This document shows positions 46,280-57,268 of a DNA stretch of 64,000 nucleotides, in pieces. The translations under genes were made by a program, and so were the position numbers. This DNA is from Berberis thunbergii. Its lineage: Eukaryota; Streptophyta; Magnoliopsida; Ranunculales; Berberidaceae. The stretch's first letter is position 1, and each line of letters opens with the position of its first letter. Where the stretch lies: the NCBI GenBank assembly GCA_003290165.1, contig QNQO01001828.1:62001-126000 (forward strand). Direction: 5' to 3'. Under the pieces are notes generated by a model. It saw nothing but the letters and a program-made list of their open reading frames with translations, had not been told where the DNA came from and ran no database searches.

Positions 46280-48074
46280 GTCAGCTAGCCATGTCAAGAA
46301 GTATGATGGTTATTTGCAGGTTAAGTTCAAGGATGCAGCTCCAAGTGCTTAACCCCTTCAGTCAATCTGGTTTTTGGAGGATCAACCTTTTTTATGTTTT
46401 TGTTAAGAGGTTAGTAGGTATATAAGTTTATCTCATTTGTGTATTTTTATGTCTTAATCGCCATTATCACTATTTGCATCACGCTCCCCGTCGAAAATGT
46501 ACAATCTTTTCATTTTTTGGTGAATGGGTTGATGGAAATATTGGATTTTTTTGGGAGAAGTAGTTGATGAGTGTTTTTGGATTAATAGGGTTATGAAAAA
46601 TTGGTGTTTAATTTATAATTGAATCGGTTTAAAGGTTTAGACTTTCTTGGTGGTGGGTTGGTTGAATTTGGGGGTTTGGAGACATAGATCCTGTTCAGGT
46701 TGATTTCTCCATCTATGCTAGTGGATCGGGTGGTGGGAACAAAATGGATGCTGAAATGGCTGGGTTGAATGATATTAATGCAAACAGAGGTGGATTGTGA
46801 GTACTTGAAGAGGTGTTGTAATACATTTAACAGAATAGGAGAAGAGACTGGATCCGTTAAATTTAAGCGGTTCGACTTAGGAAGAACTTATAACCGATCT
46901 GTATCGTGCCCACCCCTATTTTTATCTCCAACCCTAAACATCATTCTGATTTGTAAGATAGACTAATGTGTTCCTCGTGTCATTGGCACGATATGATTTT
47001 TTTGAGTAAATCTCATGACATGCCAATCCATTCTGCCTACGTCACCATTAACACACTCACTTTGATAAAAAAAAAAAATCAATTGAAAAACATATAAATA
47101 ACACTTTTTTTAAAGGCAAACGTGTCACCACTGGGTATATAACCCAAGACATGGGGGTTAAACCACTAGAACCTTAACCAACTAACTAGGCTACCATTGG
47201 CATATAGATAATAATACAATACAAAGCCAACTATAAGTTTATGTGTACAAATTAAAATAGATTTAGTAAATAAAATAAAATAAAGTAATACTTTAAAGAT
47301 GATAAATTGAAAGTCGAAAAGATGAAAGAGTGGAATTGAGGGTTAAGATAAACTGAAAGAGTGTAAGAGATATTGAAATATGATAAATTGTCTAGGGTCG
47401 TTAGATATTTTATGTTTGGGTAAGTTTCAGTCATCTTTTATTTTCAACTTAAAACACCATTTTGATTTGTAATATAGAACTAGGGTATTTTCCATACCGT
47501 TGGCACGATAAAAGTTTAACATGATAAATAGAGTTTAGTCTACTTTAAATATCAAGATAAATAAATATCAAAATGTTGGGTATGAGAATTGAACTCATGC
47601 ACTCTTGGTGTTTTATGTTATGTGCGATCCGTTAGATTCTTACATTTGGATAAATCTCAGTAGTCTTTTATCTCCAAGCCCAAACACTATCCTGATTTGT
47701 AATATCGATTTAACTTTTGAAATAACTACCTAGTATCATGTTTTTGTGATACATGAACTCCACTTTTTTCTTCACTTCTATACATTTATTTACCAAACAA
47801 ATTACAAAAACACTTCTTTTGTAACATGAGTTATTCTAAAATATGGAAGTGATTATGTTTTTGGTGGGCAAACGCAGCCTAAAAAGAAGATATCTCCACC
47901 CTTAACTTCTTCTTGAAGCTTTTTAGTGATAGCTACTGGTAGGTAACTCGAGAAAACTATTTCGGAACATCATCTATAATCCCTATCCTTTTAGTGACCC
48001 AACTCGAAACTGAGTAAAAGACTTTGAAAAAAAGAGTCTAAAAATTGATTAAGTAGTGGAGGCAAGCGGTATGT
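46280..48074. other. Spacer with Helitron-like fragments and a tRNA-like piece
   Basis: No gene. Contains Helitron-like core copies at about 46905-47000, 47395-47515 and 47630-47715, and the tRNA-like sequence listed separately. AT-rich otherwise. Confidence 0.45.
47107..47205 (-). repeat. tRNA-derived SINE-like remnant
   Basis: Minus strand reads GGTAGCCTAGTTAGTTGGTT then AAGGTTC and, about 40 bases on, TTGGGTTATATACCC. These resemble Pol III box A (TAGCTCAGTTGG type) and box B (GGTTCGANNCC type, with changes). There is no intact cloverleaf that I can fold by eye, so it is a SINE-like remnant rather than a tRNA gene. Confidence 0.4.
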
Positions 48075-49662
48075 ATTGCTTAAGACCACTGCTAAATAAA
48101 AACACCACTTTTGCTAAAGGACACCACCACCCAACCCTCACATTATCTTCTCTCTTCACCAAAGCAACACCTCGGCCAGTCCCACCACCACCTTGTCGCG
48201 CCATGTCCTGCCATCATCGGCCAACAATGGTGGTGGTGTTTGAGAAAAGAGAGAAAAAAAAGAAGATACGTGAGGGGGAGGAAGAGAAGAAAAAAAATGG
48301 GAGGAGAAGTGATGGTGGCGGGGTGACAGTAGGGGTGGGCATCCCATCCTGCGATCCCAATCCCGTTCCGTCCCGATTTTTCCGGGTCTTAATGGGATTG
48401 AATAATTTCATCTCGATCCCGTCCCGTCCCGATCTAAAATGGGATGGGATGGGATGAAGATTTTCAATCCCGCCAATCCCGTTGTCACGCCCCGATTTTC
48501 GAAGGAAACGAAAATCCCAAAATCCACGTAGGATTATCCGTTTCCCCCAAAACTCGGGACGTGAAAATTCAATAAAAACATAAAGCAAATAGCAGCAACA
48601 ACTAAACATCTGAAACAAATAAAAAATCTAACCCGGAGAAGACTGGCATGGCTAGCTCACTAGCGAAACTCCAGTAATGCAGCTCAAAATCTCTAAACCT
48701 GAAAAGCTAATCGGCTACATTCCAAAAGGAATGTACCCAAGAAGCAAAAACTCACTCGGGTCAGCAATAAAGCTGGTGTGAGAAATCTTCATCCCAAAAT
48801 CAATAAATCCGCACATGACAACATTAAAATAAACAAAACAATAAATAACCACACCATCAGGTAGTTCCTCAATGAGGCAATGGTGTTATCATCCTAATAA
48901 ATAAATATGCATCATTTATTACTAATAAATATAATTTATGAGTTATCAATCCTCATAAATGCAACAACTATACCATTCATAATCATATTAGACTATTATT
49001 GAAATATTAACAAAACACATTTTTCTACCTTTAGGAAGACATGTAGTTCTCATTCAATGGTTGAATGAGCACTTAGTTTCTTCCTTAAAGGTGAGCACAT
49101 ACACAAAAAAATAAAAAATCTCGCTTCTTTTCCACAATTGCACCATCCTCCCTGTGCCGAACACACCTCACCCAAGTGTGCCTCCCTTGCCTTCAAAACC
49201 ACTCGGAGCGTACATGTTCCAAGTGGGGTGCCACCTCGAGGAACATGTCATCTCACCCGAAGTTCGATCCATGGCAAGCATTTCCTAAATCTACACGTAC
49301 AACCGAACTCACATGGAACGGTGCACCGATATGCAAGCAAGTCTGCATACCCATAATAATATCACACGTATACAAGCAAGTCTGTATACAAAATTTCTTT
49401 CTTTTTTTCACTTTTTTTTTTTCAGAGTTGTGGAAAAGAGCATAAAAAAAATATAAACTAAAACTCAAAACTCTTTTATAGTGACACTTTGTCAACCATA
49501 AATAAATCAACCACAGTATCCACCATTCTTTTGGGAAACAAATAACATTTTCATAAATACATTTCTATAACACAACAGAGATCAAATTCATTCAAAATAA
49601 AGATACTCCTTAGCAAGACAATTTATATCATAATCAAACACTCACATCCACCCAAATGCATT

Positions 49663-49663
<1 letters not shown>

Positions 49664-49697
<34 letters not shown>
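49664..49697. repeat. (TA)n microsatellite
   Basis: Uninterrupted TA run of about 34 bp inside the solo LTR; the sister LTR has a short TA tract near 44110. Confidence 0.85.
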
Positions 49698-49699
<2 letters not shown>

Positions 49700-50729
49700 C
49701 TCTGGCCCTTAACCTGTAAATGGCCACTATGCTTGCTCTTTACACATAATAATCATTATAAATCCATTTCCAGAAATAAAAGTAACAACCATGCTTGCTC
49801 TCTACACATAATAAGACTAATCACAAGACCAGTCTTATAGAATAAGCACAAGACCGGTCTTATCATTTTTATTTTATTTTATTTTTTATTTTATTTTTAT
49901 TTTTGGCTAGGTAATTGCCCATGCCATGAAGTGGAATGATTATTCGAGAATCTTTAAAAGGCTAGCATTTGTTACCCAAGTCATGAAATATTTTTGTCAG
50001 AACCATCAAAAGTATTCTAACCAGACTCGTCTCTTCAAATGTAAATATTATTACTCAAAAAATGAGGAGCGAAAACTTCTGAACAAATAGAAATATCATT
50101 GAATGTATCTTGACTGTCATAAATGCATAAATTATAATAATCCTTAAGAGAAGGAAACATGGGTCCTTACTAGCCATATGTTCTATGCCTACACGCACCT
50201 AATGCAACAGAAACCCTAAATGAAAACTGGCTGGGCATCTACTGCTTAATGTCTCCAATTCTCTATAGACTTTTAATCTATCTTACAATTCAATTAGATT
50301 ACAAAATACACATCGCTCTTCCATGAATTAACATCAAATTTCAAGATTCAGCAAAGCACGGCAAGCTTTCATCAACACGAAATCTACTAAAACCACAAAC
50401 AATAACACGTTCGACTTCAGATCCAAATGAAAATCAAAACAACATCAGCAACAAAGATTCAATCAGTTTCATGATTCAAACTTTAAACTACAATTATTCA
50501 ACATTTGGATCATTGATTCACTCAGAAACACCAATTCAAGTCATTGTATATGCATACTACTAACAACCAAACCTGACCAAGAAATTGAGAGAAGAAAACT
50601 CGCTGTAAAAAAATGAAGGGGATGGAGAAACTCACCTAAATCGCAAAGGATTGCGCAGCCATCGTAAGCATCCCAAATTGTCTTGCCTGCAACTTGCCAT
50701 CTCGACGGTATCAACACCACCACAACCAA

Positions 50730-51283
50730 TCAGACAACAACGCCTCCACCAAGATCTACTTGATCATCATCTGTGACATTGACCTCAACTTCCTTGGACG
50801 ATCTGATCTCCATTGATATAGGTGATACATTATCCACAGCAGGAGAGTTTGTCTCCATATCAACAGGAGAATTTGTCTTGGAACCACCAGTAGGCACACC
50901 ATGAGTCGTAGGCACCAAAGGATCTACACTTCGATTACCTCCATAAGGTACCACGCCATTTACTCCTTCACTCCCAATGGGACCATTTACGACATTACCC
51001 AAAACAACAGGCTTTCGAGCAGAACCATTTGAACTCTCCCTTTTACCCAACAAAATCTTCAGTTTACTAACCTTTTTTTTTGTACTTGGCCTCCCAAAAC
51101 AACATCAACCGAGGCATTCATTTTTGTTCGTTTAGCAGGTAACTCACCAAAATCCCCATCACAGTTCACCGCAATTTCTCCTTCCTCAGTGATCTCAACG
51201 AACAAGTCCATTCCTTAACAGAACTCCTAAAATTCTCTATATCCCTCCACCGATGCCAAAGTTGCACCACCAATCCCGACATA
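50730..51283 (-). pseudogene. Gene-like coding cassette inside the solo LTR, unidentified
   Basis: On the minus strand an ATG near 51292 opens MDRPMSGLVVQLWHRWRDIE; after a shift comes DLFVEITEEGEIAVN and LPAKRTKMNAS; after another shift near 51070 a 107-codon frame (51053-50730) with LLGKRESSNGSARKPVVLGN. Composition looks coding-like (mixed, not low-complexity), but I do not recognise a domain. Downstream, GCGATTTAGGTGAGTTTC near 50630 looks like a splice donor, in sequence shared with the sister LTR. The sister LTR has unrelated sequence at the cassette's position. It could be a captured gene fragment or a normal leader exon of this LTR family. Confidence 0.4.
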
Positions 51284-52928
51284 GGTCTATCCATTTCAAT
51301 CGCCTCAAGCAACAACCAAAATCAATCCCAACCCTGTGTCACATTCAAACACCACCAACAACAAAGCTCTTTCCTCTCTTGTGTGGTCTGTTCTTTCGGT
51401 GAAGAAACAAAACAGGAAGGAGAGAGGAGATAGGGGAAGAAGAAAGGAAAATAGAAGAAGAAAGGAAAATAGAAGAGGAATGAGGAACTCAGGGTTGTGG
51501 GATCGAACTCGCCGCCAAGGAGAAAAATTCGTGATTAAAGGGATGAAAAAGAAGAAAAGAGAATGAAGGAGAAAAGAAAAAAGAAGAAGAAGGAAGAAAT
51601 AGGTTTATTCTCTTTGTAAGGTGGGTGGTTGTTCACCCCCACCGAACTTTCGAATGCACCTACCCTCTTTCACAAAATAAAACCCTACTTGTTAGTTTAA
51701 TAAAAGCCCAAAACCAAGCCCAAATACAATTTAGGTAACAACTCATCAACATTAGGGTTTTCAAAATTTTGGCTAAACACACACACACCTTATTTTATTT
51801 AGTAATGACAAACAAAAATCTTTTTTCCTAATAAATGAGATTACAATATACGCCACAATTAATAAATAAGAAATTTTTTAATATTTATTTAATTAGGCGG
51901 GTATTACACCCGTCCCGTCCCGAGCTAATTTTTCAATATTTATTATTTATTTATTTATTTTAGGATTGATAAATTTAGACTATCACTAGTTGATCACAAA
52001 CAAAATATTAGTGGGCATTACGTGGCTTAGACTTTAGATGACAACTTCATTCATCGCTCTTTTCTCCCTAACTAAGATCATATTAGTTTATCAGAAACAA
52101 TGTCAATTGGTTCAATGTGAGTAGCTTACAATCTGTTTTGAGTGGGTATTCAATATGTTGATAGTCACAACTTGCATGACTCGAGGATAAAAGAACTTGG
52201 CTTCAGCAGTAAGTCATGTTCTATTTGTTATGGATGTTGCTACAGAATTTTTTACCAACCTGAAATTAACTTTCATGTTCAGTTCTGTTCTTTCAACTAG
52301 TATGTTTATCAATGGGTCTTGATGTGCATAAATTCTGCTTAGGATTATGTATGGACATTGATCATTTGATACATTTGTCCAACCTATGTTAGCAATAGAT
52401 TGTTGTATTGAATTGCAGTAGATTATGAATATGTTGTAATATGTTCTAGAAGATTATGATACTGCTCAGATTATGTTCAGAATTTATTCTAGTTGATTAT
52501 GCTATAATCTGATTGCATTAAAGGAATGTGTTATGTTCATATTATATTGAAGGAATCAATTGATTATGTACATTGATTAGTTCTGATTAGTTTGCTCTGA
52601 TTATATTGAAGTTATTAGGTTAGTATTGATTGAAGGAATCAGGTAGTATTGATTGGTATGCTCTGATTTATTGAAGGAATCAGGTTAGTTACATTATTAT
52701 ATCTGAATCAGGTTAGTATGCTCAGATTATATAATCTGATTATATTCAGATTATATTCCAGCTGATTATAAGCAGAGCACGCTGATCCCGTCCCGTCCCA
52801 AACCCGTTTGGAATGGGACGAGGTCGGGATGGGGTTTTTCTCATCTCGTCCCGTCCCGATCCCGTATGAATGGGATGAGTCCCGTCCCGTGCCCACCACT
52901 AGGTGACAGTGGTGATTGATGGAGGAGG

Positions 52929-52937
52929 AGGAAAAGG

Positions 52938-52973
<36 letters not shown>
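52929..52973. repeat. Long A-run
   Basis: About 40 consecutive A residues within the right arm of the Mutator-like element, beside GGA-rich sequence. Not obviously a retrotransposed poly(A) tail, as no LINE or SINE body adjoins it. Confidence 0.7.
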
Positions 52974-52975
<2 letters not shown>

Positions 52976-53186
52976 AAGAGGAGAGAAGAGATGGCGGTGG
53001 CCGGGTGGTGGTGGTGGTGGTGAAAGGGATGAGGAGTGGTGGTGGGTTGATGAAAAAGAAAGAGAGGTAGGGTTTTTTCTTATATTGATAATGTCTTTCA
53101 ACAAGTGGTTGTGTCCTCAGAAAGTGAAAATTGATGGTGTCTTTTAGCAGAAATGATAATGTTATTTAACAACAGCCATTGCTTAA

Positions 53187-53640
53187 TAGCTGCAATATCA
53201 TAGTTGGCGGAAAAATGGCATGGTTCATGACCCTTTATAGTTCTAATCTTCCTCATTGTAGCCAATTAGTCGAACCTGTTTCTGAATTGTTGGATTGTTT
53301 TTGCTCAAACACTGTTTCGGTATTTAGGTTTTTAGACATTCTAAATGTGGAGGAAATGGAAGGTTGCAACCCCCTCCCTCACCCGTTTCCTCGCCAACAA
53401 GAAGGGCTGTTATGTTTTTGTCAGGGGCATTTTCCTCAACAGGCCAGGTCGGGTACGGCATGAGCTGTGGACCATAGGCCCAATGGACAGCCCGTTTTGG
53501 TCAGCTTCTAAAAGGATCCAATAGGCGGAGTTGGATCATAAAGGAGGGAGGACCTTCTCTACTTTCCAAGATAGCATAGCTGACTTAAACGTCGGAGGGA
53601 CTCTACTCTACCAAGTACCAAGGTGGACGAAGGGAGCCAG
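53187..53640. other. Spacer with a small fold-back MITE remnant
   Basis: ATTCTAAATGTGGAGGAAAT near 53338 and ACCCGTTTCCTCGCC near 53379 look like the two ends of the fold-back MITE family of 9581 and 54594, with most of the arms deleted. No gene recognised; the 94-codon frame at 53179 has no domain. Confidence 0.35.
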
Positions 53641-53649
53641 TTGAGGTTG

Positions 53650-53950
53650 ACATTTCTAATACAGTTATTAACCATAGCAGTGATCACCAAGATACTTAAT
53701 GCAACCTTGTTGTTCACAATTTAAGGGGCGCTATTCGCTCCAACTGAAGGCACAAAGAAACACATATAATGGCAGTGCCAATAAGCTTAGACAATTGATC
53801 AGGTGACAGCTTGAGTGAAAACAACAACAGGAAGGAAACCATTCCCTTTTATGACGAATTCCAGAGATAACATCAATATTCCCCGCAATCTACAAGCCAA
53901 TTACAGGAACTCAAGCAAAGTAATAGTTATGGTACATTTGAAAACAAGAG
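53650..53950 (-). pseudogene. Decayed fragment of the multi-pass membrane protein family
   Basis: The segment CGCTCCAACTGAAGGCA...AAAGAAACA near 53730-53766 and CCATTCCCTT...GACGAA...CCAGAG near 53840-53872 align in order and orientation with 34830-35050 of the pseudogene at 33394-35161. On the minus strand it covers the DLTTTPMP-to-MIALTV region with many changes. It is too short and broken to encode anything. Confidence 0.6.
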
Positions 53951-54585
53951 CTGATTTTCCATTTTAAATTTCTGTTATTTTGATGGTGTATACTTTGTAT
54001 AGCAGGTCAAAGTGATTATTTGAGCTATACATGCAAAAAAATCTTATACGCGCAAAAGTGTTTGTGTATTTTGGCTCCACCCAAATCCAATAAGCCATAC
54101 CCTTTTCAAAACCTCAAAGCCATTGAGCTTTGATTTTTCCTTTGGAGCATGAAAACTCACCCTCAAAATAAAATAAAAAAACTCATATTTACTTTTGAAC
54201 TTGCCCATTGGCAATGCTATTACGTGATCGGTTCCTAAAATCTTACCTAACACAACCTAAAAGTCAGATCAAACATGTTTTTAGGGAAATCTTCTTATAC
54301 ACGTTCAATTAGGATACTTAAGCCAACCTACATGTTGGGTCAATTATTGTATGACCTCAAATATTGCCATTCTCTAGAAATTCCAAGTACTACCAAGGTT
54401 GAGTGCTCAATAGGGGTGTGCAAAAAAAGAAAAATGTAGCTGAACCGAACGAAGACGATTTTTTTTTCTGTTATTGAAGATAGTCGTTTGTCATTAATGA
54501 AAAATGGCCACCTTTTGTTCCTTTCAATTTTTTAATTTAAAGGTTTGTCAATACACCGGGAGAAGAAAATTACTTTTGTTGTTGA
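53951..54585. other. AT-rich spacer
   Basis: Nothing recognised. The 69-codon minus frame at 54253-54044 has no domain. Confidence 0.4.
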
Positions 54586-54593
54586 TTAGACAC

Positions 54594-54781
54594 GAGAGAT
54601 TCTAAATGTCGAGGAAACGAGCGAGGAAAATGAGGTGGCGAGGTGAAAGCCGTTCATTTCCCTCGAAATGTGCGTGAAAAAAGTCAATGCACGGATCTCG
54701 AAAAAATGAACGGCTTTCACCTCGCCACCTCATTTCCCTCGCTCGTTTCCTCGCCCTTTCCCTCGACATTTAGAATTTCTC
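54594..54781. mobile_element. Fold-back MITE, same family as 9581-9770
   Basis: 188 bp, ends GAGAGATTCTAAATGTCGAG and, inverted, GAGAAATTCTAAATGTCGAG. Arms of about 80 bp are nearly perfect inverted repeats around a short AT-rich loop. It is flanked by TTAGACAC (54586-54593) and TTAGACAT (54782-54789), 7 of 8 matching. Same terminal sequence ATTCTAAATG(T/G)CGAGG and GAAACGAGCGAGGAAAA block as the 9581 copy. Confidence 0.82.
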
Positions 54782-54789
54782 TTAGACAT

Positions 54790-57268
54790 TCATAAAGGAT
54801 TTACATGTAAAATTTTGAACATTTTAAATGCAAATTTCCTTTTAATATGATATAATATTTGCAACAATTTTGAAAATCATATATTGATTTATACTTTTTA
54901 ATTTATTTATTTTTAATATGTATTGGTTTTGTTATCTCTCTGTGGTTGATGAAAATATTGAAAATTGTACGACTGAATATTAGTTAATAAATAATTGGTA
55001 ATTTTGTTTTTTTCATTGAACACCTAAATGAGAAACATTCCATCTCCAAATTCTTTTTATTAAAATGATGCAACAACATCAAAACATCAGTTCAATACAG
55101 AGAGTTGGTTGCACCAAACCATACTGGTAACTCCCAACTAAAAATTTAACAAATAAAAGATTACTAAATAAAATGGAGGAGACGAGTTATTTGATTCATT
55201 TGGTTATGATCAGATAATGGCGTGCAAATCTCAGTTTGATTTTCAGTTTAAGAAATTTCAACTTCAGAAGTTGGGTTCAGTTTTTCTTATAAATTTGCTA
55301 GGTAAGGCTTACAGGACACAGAAAATCAATATAGTTAAGTCTAGTTCTCGGTTTTTACCTAAAATTGATCACCATGCACTACACCTAGTGCTCAAAACCA
55401 GGTTCAGAGAATCCAAAAACTTCTGATCAACACGGTATAAATCCATATTATACCACATTCACAGCACTCCATATTTTATCACATTCACAGCACTGTTGAC
55501 AAAAGCCATTCTTATTCTGCCTATGGATGCAAATTCTCATTCTGAAGTTCCTTGCACTCACCATACAAAGATCCATATTCTAACCTAAATAAGAATAACA
55601 AATTGAACTATTTGCTCAAAGGGTGATATCCCTACTACAGTAGGAAATTTATTAGAAACTTGAACATATAGATGATATTGGGGCTGTAAAGAACCAGATT
55701 CAGATTTTAGAATTGAAAATTTTGCTGTTTGGACCCAATCTGCATACATTAAGCAATTTTTAGTATCAAGAGTGATGGGTCTACAGCCATATATGATCTT
55801 TGCTATAATGCATACTATTTTAAACAATCATTTATAAAGGCATGACTACTACAATGTTATGACTTGTCAAAACAATACGGCAGACTTCAAGCCACCATAA
55901 AGATGCCCCCCCCGCCTATATTATTCTTCTTATTGCTGGTTTTATTTATCAGGCAGAAAAAAAAAAAAAAAAAACTAATATTAGACAAACAGAAAGGCTA
56001 AGGTGAGAGACAGGCTGGGAAAGGGCAAAATACTCCACAAAGGCTGGACCAACATTGCAACAAAATAAAGGAAGACCACTAAAACATGAGGCTATCAAGA
56101 TTACAATTGCCCTATGCTTTCGCTTTCTAGCCCAACACCACACAAGGGATTGCACAAGGACTGACGAGACCTCGAACAGCTGATCAGCAGTTTTCTTTTT
56201 CCTAACGAAATCTGGCATTTCTTTCCTTCTAAAGCATCCAAACAATTGCTCAAGGCAAGGGAGACACCCACTGCCAGCCCCTGCCACATAATACTGCTAG
56301 AATTCCAAACTTCCAAATCCCTAGAACTCGTATAATTCTAGATCAGAGAATACTCTACACTTTGAAGTCTGCCAGAGAAAAAATTGATAAAGACCATAAT
56401 CTATCAAGCTCAAATATTTCAAAGATACAAACTACTGCAAACATACCAAGTTTGCACTATAGAGTCATTGACACACCCACCAACTCCCCCTTCCCCCTCT
56501 ACCTATGCTGGACCACCTTAAAAAAACATTTTGTTTAAACAAGTGTAAGCAATACACTCAAGATGATTGGATGGAGAGATCAATGCTAACATCAATAGCC
56601 CCTCAGCATCTTAGAGTAACTACCTTCGCAAGAGAAAACCATAAACTTCTGACAGATTAACATGCAATGAAATTAAGCTTGCACAGGGAAAAAATAGATA
56701 ACAATAGATAAACGAAATCCACAGATTTATTAAGCATTATGCCAAAAGAACTGATGAGTCAACAAACTTCCCAATAGAGGGCTAATCAATTCAGATCATT
56801 CAACACATAATTCAATCAAACTTGACTAACTGCATTAACAGACAGATAATATAGCTCATACACTAAACAGTTCATGCAATTAGAAAGCATAAGAAACAGC
56901 GAAACAACACATAATAGTTAAATTCTCTGTTCCTTTTGGCTAAACTTTAGTTCCAGCTGAACGTAAAATCAAAAGTAAGATAAAAACCACATATACCCAG
57001 ACAGACCCATAATCCCAATATGTCCAGCAGGCAGTTACGAGCACATTTCCTGCTTTCTGCATAGGCACCAAACTCCAAGCTCAAACTTTTCAGCTCATGA
57101 GCCCTTACCAGGGTATCAAAAACAACATAAAAGACAGTAAACACTGAACTAAATGCTAATATCCTAGACACTATATATACATGACTTTTCAAAGACTATC
57201 GGTAGATAAGAGCACCTCAAGAAATATATGCAATTATAAGAAGTGGCTTACGTAGACAAGTGACAGCA
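54790..57268. other. Spacer and 3' flank of the PRLI-interacting-factor-like gene
   Basis: Short frames (for example 55217-55426 plus; 56287-55949 and 57192-56947 minus) have no recognised domain. The part nearest 57268 would be the 3' UTR or 3' introns of the minus-strand gene. A-runs occur near 55956. Confidence 0.45.

Larger units (their letters stand above)
48483..51908 (-). mobile_element. Solo LTR of the long-LTR gypsy family (3,426 bp)
   Basis: On the minus strand TGTAATACCCGCCTAATTAA...GGGGCGTGACA, the same family as 43246-46279. A perfect 5-bp duplication CCCGT (48478-48482, 51909-51913) flanks it, and no internal region or second LTR is present. This is the signature of LTR-LTR recombination that removed the rest of the element. 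It holds a gene-like cassette at 50.7-51.3 kb. Confidence 0.92.
48330..52901. mobile_element. hAT-like element interrupted by a solo LTR
   Basis: Termini TAGGGGTGGGCA...GTGCCCACCACTA with a perfect 8-bp duplication GGTGACAG (48322-48329, 52902-52909). Subterminal CCCGTCCCGTCCCGAT motifs occur in both orientations. Without the solo LTR it is about 1.1 kb, with no transposase visible. The right portion (52440-52760) has degenerate CTGATTATATTGAAGGAATC-type repeats. Confidence 0.88.
48084..53177. mobile_element. Mutator-like element enclosing a hAT element and a solo LTR
   Basis: Ends GACCACTGCTAAATAAAAAC and, inverted, GGCTGTTGTTAAATAACATT, with similarity running on to GCTAAA(A/G)GACACC about 40 bp in. 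A perfect 9-bp duplication ATTGCTTAA flanks it (48075-48083, 53178-53186). Without the hAT insertion it is about 0.5 kb, so it is a MITE-sized Mutator-type element. It contains GGTGGTGG/CCACCACC tracts and a long A-run. Confidence 0.75.

Noticed and set aside
47107..47205. A functional tRNA gene
   Set aside because: Box-like motifs only; acceptor stem and anticodon arm do not pair by eye, and box B is altered.
52929..52973. Poly(A) tail of a retroposed gene
   Set aside because: No gene body or LINE/SINE adjoins it and no flanking duplication fits; it lies within the arm of the Mutator-like element.
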